Source of the DNA: Candidatus Omnitrophota bacterium
GTDB taxonomy: Bacteria > Omnitrophota > Gorgyraeia > Gygaellales > Profunditerraquicolaceae
Assembly (NCBI GenBank): GCA_028717045.1
Contig: JAQUON010000048.1
Coordinates: 1 to 10,672 of the forward strand
Direction: 5' to 3'
DNA: 10,672 nt
Part shown: positions 6,043-10,672 of the stretch, one piece after another
How positions within the stretch are numbered: position 1 is the first letter of the stretch
Layout: each line of letters starts with the position of its first letter
Position numbers and translations under genes: made by a program
The notes under the pieces: generated by a model
The model's input: the letters and a program-made list of their open reading frames with translations, nothing else
Told to the model about the DNA's origin: nothing
Databases searched by the model: none

Positions 6043-6205
6043 CCAAATCTTTTCTATTTGTGCGGCGCAAAGCCTTGCACATGCGATCATATGCCTGCTG
6101 CGGTGTTTTTCCTTCGGTAAGGTGGTCATGGCAAATTGCCGCATATCCATCGCGGTTCTTAATCTTAAAAATCTCCACCCTAAGATGACCTATCTTTGCT
6201 TCCAT
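6032..6205 (-). CDS. small 57-aa protein with HicB-like (UPF0150-type) pattern
   Basis: A 58-codon frame starts with ATG 11 bases after the dipeptidase stop and ends in TAG. The protein reads as two strands, then DGYAAICHDHL (19-29), a turn with TEGKTPQQAYDRM (30-42) and a basic tail. This resembles the core of HicB antitoxins: strand with GYxAxxxxL, then T-x-G-x-T-x-x-x-A and an amphipathic helix. HicB normally neutralises the RNase HicA and often has a C-terminal DNA-binding domain. Here no HicA-like gene and no DNA-binding domain are present. The ribosome site is weak (AGG about five bases before ATG), so it may depend on coupling to the dipeptidase gene. The resemblance comes from pattern reading alone. 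The -35 of the next promoter lies inside its last codons. Confidence 0.58.
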   Translation of the reverse strand: MEAKIGHLRVEIFKIKNRDGYAAICHDHLTEGKTPQQAYDRMCKALRRTNRKDLVDK

Positions 6206-6216
6206 AATGCCTATTA

Positions 6217-6861
6217 TTACTGTGTGAGCCGGGAAAAGCCTATGTCTAGAATATCATACTGTTCCCAGCCAACGCAGTCATAATGCCACCATTCGGTTAC
6301 AGACTGCCTAAAGCCGCATTCAATCATCACTCGCGCCAAGGCCTGCCGGTTTCTCTTCGCCCCTTCCGATATGCTTCCTGCTCCCGGTGCCGCGTTTGGC
6401 GAAAAATCGTCGTAGCCGGTCCCCATATCAAGTTCTTTGCCTTCTGCATCGAGCAACGTCAAATCGACCGCAGCGCCCCGGTTGTGCTTTGAGCCTGTCA
6501 TGGGATCCGCAACGTAGCGCTCATCGTTCACCAGGGCCCACATCTTTTTTTGGACCGATAAAGGCCGGTAACAATCAAAAACCTTAATGCGCAACCCCTT
6601 TGCCTCGCACGCATCCTGGGCACGTTTTAATCTCTCGGCAACATCTTTTCTTAGGTAACATTTTGCGCAAGGATAAAGCGCATGGCCAGTAAAGTTTTGT
6701 TTAGTCGCATAACGTATATCCAAGACTATGCGCTTGTCGATATCCCGGATATCGACAAGCCCTGCCTTTTGCACTTCGGCATCAAGGCCGTATAAAAGGC
6801 GCGTATTGCATACAAGAAGTAACAACACGACTAAATACCGCGCTGTTTCCTTTATGCCCAT
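6217..6861 (-). CDS. ddpX: D-alanyl-D-alanine dipeptidase, VanX/DdpX type (peptidase M15D)
   Basis: The 214-residue protein begins with a signal peptide (basic start, hydrophobic 9-18, likely cleavage after about 25), so it should act in the periplasm. The zinc site of the M15D family is complete: SKHNRGAAVD gives His126 and Asp133, and EWWHY gives the catalytic Glu190 and ligand His193. Arg99 in FDCYRPLS matches the transition-state arginine of VanX. The family splits the D-Ala-D-Ala dipeptide. In E. coli DdpX this recovers D-Ala from wall turnover; in enterococci VanX removes it to allow vancomycin resistance. No vanA/vanH ligase genes accompany it and it is predicted to be exported, so a turnover role is more likely. 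Three bases separate it from the transglutaminase-like gene upstream, indicating cotranscription. 'LLVC' near residue 18 is a poor lipobox. Confidence 0.88.
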   Translation of the reverse strand: MGIKETARYLVVLLLLVCNTRLLYGLDAEVQKAGLVDIRDIDKRIVLDIRYATKQNFTGHALYPCAKCYLRKDVAERLKRAQDACEAKGLRIKVFDCYRPLSVQKKMWALVNDERYVADPMTGSKHNRGAAVDLTLLDAEGKELDMGTGYDDFSPNAAPGAGSISEGAKRNRQALARVMIECGFRQSVTEWWHYDCVGWEQYDILDIGFSRLTQ

Positions 6862-6864
6862 TTT

Positions 6865-7470
6865 TTATTGCTGCCTTGCACGCTGGAGCCAACTATTAAA
6901 CGTAAGGGTAAACTGTGCATAAGTTACTTTTTCTTTTTCGGTGTACAGGTTCTTTTTTTGCGTAACAAACTCAAGCCTTTGCGCAAGGCTTTCGTGGGGT
7001 ATCTCTTCCAGGGGCGTATATGCATTTTGGGTATCGTGTATGCCATCCCAGGCCTCATTTACCGGAAAGCCTGCCTTTTGCAAAGGGCTATCCCATGTCG
7101 CATCAATCAAAACCCACTTCCCTTCTATATTAGCCTTACAGGCTACATGATATACAATAGGAGTGCCCTCTGCCAACGCTCTCAGCTCTGGAGGATACGG
7201 CAAAGGCTGCCTGTCCCAACGGTAAGGATACGTCACGTATTTCACCGGGAGGCCCATCTTTTCAAAGAGCAGCCCCAAAAGATAATGCTTCGGGGAGCAG
7301 GAACCCTTATTTTCGGCTAAAATAGAAGCTGCCCATTCATAAGGGTCGTCTATTGACGGTACAAGATAATAAGGAATATCCCTTATCTCTTCGAATACCT
7401 TGATCCTTGCGTCCAAAGGCCCGAGCCGTGCGGTCCACTCGTTGGCTTTATCCCAAATAAGGTCTATCAA
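6865..7470 (-). CDS. transglutaminase-like superfamily protein
   Basis: The 201-residue protein shows the papain-like core of the transglutaminase superfamily: ENKGSCSPKHYLLGLLFE (53-70) with nucleophile Cys58, then VYHVAC with His108, then WVLIDATWD with Asp123. This completes a Cys-His-Asp triad in the usual order. Such bacterial proteins are mostly cysteine peptidases or amide-cleaving or cross-linking enzymes of unknown substrate. No signal peptide or membrane helix is visible, so it is predicted to be cytoplasmic. The start is TTG, chosen because AAAGGAG (7477-7483) lies six bases upstream. It stands 22 bases after the deaminase gene and three bases before the exported dipeptidase gene. 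The neighbourhood hints at peptide or wall-fragment metabolism, but I do not assign a substrate. Confidence 0.8.
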   Translation of the reverse strand: MIDLIWDKANEWTARLGPLDARIKVFEEIRDIPYYLVPSIDDPYEWAASILAENKGSCSPKHYLLGLLFEKMGLPVKYVTYPYRWDRQPLPYPPELRALAEGTPIVYHVACKANIEGKWVLIDATWDSPLQKAGFPVNEAWDGIHDTQNAYTPLEEIPHESLAQRLEFVTQKKNLYTEKEKVTYAQFTLTFNSWLQRARQQ

Positions 7471-7492
7471 TGACTACTCCTTTAAGGGCACA

Positions 7493-7966
7493 TTAATAAA
7501 GCCTCTTGTGTGTAAGCTTCTGCCAGTCACAAAAGAGCTTGCGGCACTCGTTAATAAGATGCGTCTTTTTGAGCTTTACCTTGCTTTTCCCGAGTGCCTT
7601 CAAAAGGCTTCCGTTTATTTTCAGTTCGTTAAAACCGATGTACTCGGCATCCTTTATAGTAGTACCGTACACAACCGTGCCGATCCGCGCCCAGTGTATC
7701 GCGCTGAAGCACATAGGGCATGGCTCAGTCGTTGAATAGATGACGCAGCCGGATAAATCAAAACTCTTTACCTTTTTTGAAGCCTTCCGGATAGCGTTTA
7801 TTTCAGCGTGGCAGGTTGCATCTTCTTTTAAGACGGTGTTGCGGGAAATCGCAAGTATCCGCCCTGCCTTGACGATACAGGCCCCAAACGGCCCTCCCTC
7901 CATTGATTTCAGGTTTTTGCGCGCTTCTTTAATAGCGCGTTTCATGTAATATTCTGATTTTACCAT
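7493..7966 (-). CDS. nucleoside/guanine deaminase, cytidine-deaminase fold
   Basis: The 157-residue protein carries the zinc site of the cytidine deaminase superfamily: CHAE (52-55) with ligand His53 and proton-shuttling Glu55, and EPCPMC (81-86) with ligands Cys83 and Cys86. GGPFGACIV (24-32), AIRKAS (58-63), FSAIHWARI (87-95) and the C-terminal W...Y ending (about 148-157) resemble Bacillus guanine deaminase GuaD more than the tRNA adenosine deaminase TadA. It probably hydrolyses guanine to xanthine or acts on a related base in the cytosol; the exact substrate is inference. The ATG at 7966 has no clear Shine-Dalgarno. An in-frame ATG seven codons later is no better. It begins 38 bases after the second half-ferritin gene and appears to open the transglutaminase-dipeptidase operon, although no clear promoter is visible. 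Confidence 0.83.
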   Translation of the reverse strand: MVKSEYYMKRAIKEARKNLKSMEGGPFGACIVKAGRILAISRNTVLKEDATCHAEINAIRKASKKVKSFDLSGCVIYSTTEPCPMCFSAIHWARIGTVVYGTTIKDAEYIGFNELKINGSLLKALGKSKVKLKKTHLINECRKLFCDWQKLTHKRLY

Positions 7967-8004
7967 TTTAACTGCTTGCAGAAAAATTTTTTCGTATCTT
8001 TGGA

Positions 8005-8214
8005 TTACGGGGTAATGAATTTATTTTGAACGAGGCTGATAAGTGCACCGACGAGGCGCTCGTGTTCTGCCTCGTCGCTACAAAGCTTCTGCAAGAGGCG
8101 TTTAATTTCCGGATCATCGATACGCGCTTGGAGGTGACCGTAGAAAACGGCCATCTGGTTTTCGATGCCGAACATTTCTTTAAGGTAACCTAAATAATCT
8201 TCCTTAGAAAGCAT
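8005..8214 (-). CDS. two-helix ferritin-like ('half-ferritin') protein B
   Basis: The 69-residue protein is predicted to be a helical hairpin. Helix one (about 4-30) carries Glu18 and Tyr25 in FGIENQMAVFYGHL, and helix two (about 35-62) carries DEAEHERL with an ExxH pair, Glu48 and His51. This is the E-then-ExxH signature of one half of a rubrerythrin or ferritin four-helix bundle. A complete bundle needs two such hairpins, so the protein should dimerise with itself or with its neighbour to bind two metal ions. I chose the ATG at 8214 because AGAAGGGG (8223-8230) lies eight bases upstream. A TTG at 8250 would lengthen the overlap with the preceding gene to 47 bases. With the chosen start the two genes overlap by 11 bases. 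The role (iron handling, peroxide protection or scaffolding) is unknown. Confidence 0.7.
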   Translation of the reverse strand: MLSKEDYLGYLKEMFGIENQMAVFYGHLQARIDDPEIKRLLQKLCSDEAEHERLVGALISLVQNKFITP

Positions 8215-8443
8215 CGCGGCTACCCCTTCTGATCTTGCCGATAAGCTCAAGCAAGATGCCTTTATGCCGGATGGATTCCTGTGCCAGGTATCTAAACGAT
8301 TCTTTTATACGCTTGACTGTTGCCTCATCCCATCCTGCCCAGAACACGGCGGATTCAAGATGCTGCATATAGATGGGAATAGACTTTTCCTCTGCATTCA
8401 GCACCTCTCTAAGAGCTATCAGTAATTCTTCTTTCCGCATCAT
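8204..8443 (-). CDS. two-helix ferritin-like ('half-ferritin') protein A, with altered metal site
   Basis: The 79-residue protein lines up with the gene that follows. Helix one carries AEEKSIPIY (17-25), putting a Glu at 18 and a Tyr at 25 exactly as in protein B. Helix two carries RYLAQESIRHKGILLEL (51-67) with His60. The ExxH glutamate is displaced: Glu56 is four residues before His60 and Ser57 takes the ligand place, so its metal site may be incomplete. It has a basic C-terminal tail (70-76). The first ATG directly follows a TATAAT (8450-8455) that begins six bases after the GH26 stop codon, so it may be read from a leaderless mRNA. A second ATG follows immediately. It overlaps protein B by 11 bases, pointing to coupled translation and possibly a heteromeric bundle. 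Confidence 0.66.
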   Translation of the reverse strand: MMRKEELLIALREVLNAEEKSIPIYMQHLESAVFWAGWDEATVKRIKESFRYLAQESIRHKGILLELIGKIRRGSRDAF

Positions 8444-8449
8444 AACGCT

Positions 8450-8455
8450 ATTATA
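8450..8455 (-). promoter_or_regulatory. -10 element of a possible leaderless promoter for the half-ferritin pair
   Basis: A perfect TATAAT on the minus strand ends six bases before the first ATG of the gene at 8443, so transcription would begin at or next to the start codon. No good -35 is visible at 16-18 bases. The only ribosome-site candidate, AAGG, overlaps the start of this element and is too far from the ATG. The alternative is plain cotranscription with GH26. Confidence 0.38.
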
Positions 8456-8457
8456 CC

Positions 8458-9405
8458 TTATTTTGTCGCTTCACGGATACTTTCTTTAAAATAGGGGTCT
8501 TTAAGCTGTATCGCAAGTTCTCTCTGCGCGGCAGTCCCCAGGACAAAGCCCCAGTCAGCTTCTTTATCCTGATTAAAAAGGACAAATCCTTTTATATCAC
8601 CTAGGCTACGCATAGCCTGCATTGCGTCTCTAATCCAATGCTGCTTATCCTGATCCGGCCCCGCGCAACCAAATTCGGTAATAAGTATCGGCTTGTGTAT
8701 ACGCCCGGATATCTCCCTGTATCTGGGCTCAAAAATCTCCCTGAAACTCATCCACCGGCTCCATGGCCGCGTTGTGCCCCAGTTATAGCCGTCTATGCCT
8801 ACAAAATCGGCATAGGAATCCCCGGGATAGTAATCAAGAAAGGAGTTGCTTTCAGCCGGCACATCTTCCCAGTTTACGGAGAATACCCATCGTACATTCA
8901 AAACCTTTTCTTTGTCAAAAAAATCTTTTATATACCGGTAAGTTCTCACAAACGTCTCTTTGCCTATCTTGCCCCCTGACCACGGGTACCAATTTCCGTT
9001 CATCTCGTGCGCAAACCTTACAAATACCTCTCCCTGAATAGCCTTAAGCCTCTTGCTGAACTCTGTGAGATAGCGGTCATGCTTGCCGGAATATATATCC
9101 TTAAAATCAATCCCCCTCTTTGCCTTTGCCTCCCACGGCTCCCAGCTCACCATCAACGCGGAGCCTGAACCATATACATCCGCAATAACGTTCTTGTCAG
9201 GTAGGTTATTCCAGTCAATGAATACAAGCACCAGATATGGCTTTTTCCCATACGCCGACTGAAAACGCGCGATATCGCTTTTCGTCGGTGCATCCGCCAA
9301 AAAAGCGCCGGTAAGACAATACCCTGCGGTTTCCTTCAAGGCACTTTTCGGGCTGCAGGAAACACACAGGCATACCAATAGATTCAATAACACCGTTTTT
9401 TTCAT
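8458..9405 (-). CDS. glycoside hydrolase family 26 lipoprotein (beta-mannanase-like)
   Basis: The 315-residue protein matches a compact GH26 (alpha/beta)8 glycosidase. The acid/base Glu134 is in RFAHEMNGNWYPW (130-142) and the nucleophile Glu244 in ILITEFGC (240-247), separated by about 110 residues as in clan GH-A. WSRW, FVGIDGYNWG (201-210) and VFSVNW (174-179) line the expected cleft. Residues 1-16 form a lipoprotein signal peptide ending in CVSC, with the lipid-bearing cysteine at 17, so it should be anchored to a membrane and face the periplasm or exterior. GH26 enzymes cut beta-1,4-mannan, some beta-1,3-xylan or beta-1,3-1,4-glucan. The ATG overlaps the glycosyltransferase stop (ATGA), with GAGGA seven bases upstream. 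The tight link suggests it trims or releases the polymer made by that enzyme, as BcsZ does for cellulose (inference). Confidence 0.87.
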   Translation of the reverse strand: MKKTVLLNLLVCLCVSCSPKSALKETAGYCLTGAFLADAPTKSDIARFQSAYGKKPYLVLVFIDWNNLPDKNVIADVYGSGSALMVSWEPWEAKAKRGIDFKDIYSGKHDRYLTEFSKRLKAIQGEVFVRFAHEMNGNWYPWSGGKIGKETFVRTYRYIKDFFDKEKVLNVRWVFSVNWEDVPAESNSFLDYYPGDSYADFVGIDGYNWGTTRPWSRWMSFREIFEPRYREISGRIHKPILITEFGCAGPDQDKQHWIRDAMQAMRSLGDIKGFVLFNQDKEADWGFVLGTAAQRELAIQLKDPYFKESIREATK

Positions 9406-10672
9406 CGGGTTTCCTCATTGAAGAAGAAGATGCTCGATAAAAGCGCAAAGTGATACATGGCCCAAATTCCATTGATAAGTATAGCGGGCTCCCTTTCATA
9501 GGCAAACCTGTTTAGGCCCCACACCACTGCCACAAAGTTCAAAAACATCATCCCCACCTGAGGCCAGAGCCTAAAATAGGAGATTGCTTTTCCTTTTGTC
9601 TTTTCCGTTATGACAAAGTCCGTCTTTATCCCCAGGATACCCGTAAGTGCCGCCCGCAGATATACGGAAAATGTAATAAATCCCAGGAGCTGCCCAAGGA
9701 ACAAATCCTTAGGCTTATAATTCCTCTCTTTGAGCACCATGTAGAAAACGCTTAAGGAAAGAATGATATAAGGAAGAAAGGCTAACAAGTATACTTCTCT
9801 TCTCGCAAAAAAGGACGGAATCCTGTAAAGCAGGTAAATCACCGGGCATAACATCAGAAAGAAAAAAGCAAGGCCAACCAGGTAATAAGAACTCGAAAGG
9901 AAATATTCCCACCATTGCACCGGTTTCATGGAGAACGGCCTTCTGATAAATTGCCAAATAATCTTCTTTAACACACTCACCGTGCCTGTTGCCCAGCGGA
10001 ACTGCTGTTTGAAATAACCGGCCAGGTTAGCCGGCCCCATGCCGAAGGCATGCACATGATTAAAATAGAGCGATTGCCATCCGTGGGTAATGAGTTTCAC
10101 CGAGGTCGCAAAATCCTCGGTAACGGTAGATTCATCAAGGCCGCCCACTTCTTTAAGCGCTTCTGCCCTGAAAACCACATTGGTCCCGCAGCAAAACATC
10201 GAGCCGTCACTGCTTTTGCCTTCGCAGATATATTCGTAGAACACCGCCTGCTGGAATGCCGATGCCCGTGTGACCCTGCCCGATTCGATATTCGTATAGA
10301 ACTGCGGGGTCTGCACGAACGAGAGCTTTTCGTTATGCTCTAAAATCGGTATTACCGCATTCAAAAAATCCGGCAAGGGGTTCTGATCGGCATCAAAAAT
10401 AGCGATGTATTTCTGGCGCAGGCCCTTAAGGCAATCATTGATTATGCCGGCTTTTGCGCCATGCCTTTCTTTCCTGCGGAACAGCTGAAGGTTATATTCG
10501 CGCGCAAGTTCTTCTGCTTCTTGCGCATATTTTTCTTCAGAACTGTCGTCAAGCAAATAAATTACTTTGTTGCCGTAGCGCAGGTTACGCAGGGTAAGAA
10601 AGGTGTTCTCAAGCACCTCTTTGGGCTCATGCCGCGCAGCTACCAAAATTGCAACCGGCGGCTCATCCTGAA
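9402..10672 (-). CDS. processive family 2 glycosyltransferase, BcsA-like (5' end outside window)
   Basis: The reading frame is open to the window edge (QDEPPVAILVAARHEP at the edge), so the N-terminal part, probably including membrane helices, is missing. The 423 visible residues contain all signatures of cellulose-synthase-like enzymes: LLDDSS (Asp pair near 10550), FDADQ with the DxD at about 10386-10394, VTEDF (about 10112-10123) with the catalytic TED, and QQFRW, the QxxRW motif, near 9995-10005. At least five membrane helices follow. There is no C-terminal PilZ domain, so direct control by cyclic di-GMP is not indicated. The enzyme should polymerise an activated sugar, UDP-Glc or GDP-Man, into a beta-glycan while moving it across the inner membrane. 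The GH26 partner favours a mannan, glucomannan or mixed-linkage glucan, but the sequence does not fix the sugar. Confidence 0.9.
   Translation of the reverse strand, partial: QDEPPVAILVAARHEPKEVLENTFLTLRNLRYGNKVIYLLDDSSEEKYAQEAEELAREYNLQLFRRKERHGAKAGIINDCLKGLRQKYIAIFDADQNPLPDFLNAVIPILEHNEKLSFVQTPQFYTNIESGRVTRASAFQQAVFYEYICEGKSSDGSMFCCGTNVVFRAEALKEVGGLDESTVTEDFATSVKLITHGWQSLYFNHVHAFGMGPANLAGYFKQQFRWATGTVSVLKKIIWQFIRRPFSMKPVQWWEYFLSSSYYLVGLAFFFLMLCPVIYLLYRIPSFFARREVYLLAFLPYIILSLSVFYMVLKERNYKPKDLFLGQLLGFITFSVYLRAALTGILGIKTDFVITEKTKGKAISYFRLWPQVGMMFLNFVAVVWGLNRFAYEREPAILINGIWAMYHFALLSSIFFFNEETR

Noticed and set aside
6032..6205. HicA/HicB toxin-antitoxin module.
   Set aside because: Only a HicB-like piece is present. 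The neighbours are a dipeptidase and a cold-shock gene, and no small HicA-like frame with a catalytic histidine is visible on either side.
5960..6283. A plus-strand open frame of about 107 codons opposite the csp upstream region.
   Set aside because: It begins inside the loop of an intrinsic terminator, has no ribosome site or recognisable motif, and is the antisense of the small HicB-like gene and its promoter.
3019..6861. VanX-like dipeptidase and VanZ-like protein in one window, suggesting glycopeptide resistance.
   Set aside because: They are in different transcription units about 2.7 kb apart, the dipeptidase has a signal peptide, and there is no VanH, VanA-type ligase or VanRS pair. 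Independent wall-turnover and membrane roles are more likely.
7972..7981. Perfect 10-base palindrome CTGCTTGCAG just upstream of the deaminase gene, possible operator or terminator.
   Set aside because: The arms are only 4-5 bases, no U-tract follows, there is no second copy, and such short palindromes occur by chance at this sequence length.
8215..8250. Longer half-ferritin B starting at TTG 8250.
   Set aside because: The ATG at 8214 has a well-spaced AGAAGGGG site, and the extra 12 residues add nothing to the helical hairpin.
9403..9405. Polysaccharide synthase and GH26 as a fused or frameshifted single gene.
   Set aside because: The overlap is a clean ATGA with a ribosome site, and the second protein starts with a complete lipoprotein signal peptide, so these are two genes.

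Overview
The window is about 10.7 kb of compact bacterial chromosome. Every gene I can support lies on the minus strand, so transcription runs from high to low coordinates. No tRNA, rRNA, CRISPR array, insertion sequence or attachment site is visible. The genes suggest a Gram-negative-type (diderm) bacterium: a predicted lipoprotein glycosidase, a periplasmic-type D-Ala-D-Ala dipeptidase and a BcsA-like polysaccharide synthase. GC is moderate, TTG and GTG starts are used, and two genes look leaderless or nearly so. A Fe-S-free MutY-like glycosylase and a GMP synthase ATP-PPase with no fused amidotransferase point to an uncultured candidate phylum, perhaps Omnitrophota or a relative. That placement is inference only.

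In order of transcription: (1) 10672-8458 holds the 3' part of a processive family 2 glycosyltransferase overlapping a GH26 glycosidase lipoprotein by ATGA, a synthase-hydrolase pair for an extracellular beta-glycan. (2) 8443-8005 holds two overlapping genes for two-helix 'half-ferritin' proteins. (3) 7966-6032 looks like an operon: nucleoside (guanine-like) deaminase, transglutaminase-fold protein, VanX/DdpX-type dipeptidase and a 57-aa HicB-like protein. (4) 6042-5324 is the most regulation-rich stretch. It has a near-consensus promoter about 65 nt ahead of an intrinsic terminator, then two tandem cold-shock protein genes, each followed by its own intrinsic terminator. (5) 5292-3019 holds a CPA2 cation/proton antiporter fused to a PTS EIIA domain, then a VanZ-like membrane protein. 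(6) 3009-380 has a well-formed sigma70-type promoter followed by a tight mutY-mazG-MATE operon with 2-nt and -4-nt junctions. (7) 402-1 has a possible promoter and the 5' part of the GMP synthase ATP-PPase gene.

Common themes are envelope and surface polysaccharide work (GT2, GH26, DdpX, VanZ), nucleotide and DNA housekeeping (MutY, MazG, deaminase, GMP synthase) and stress or ion homeostasis (Csp pair, half-ferritins, antiporter-EIIA). I see no clear defence system or wholly new multi-gene system. The best leads are the short RNA or attenuator and the terminator-separated csp pair at 5.6-6.0 kb, the split ferritin at 8.0-8.4 kb, and the atypical MutY.
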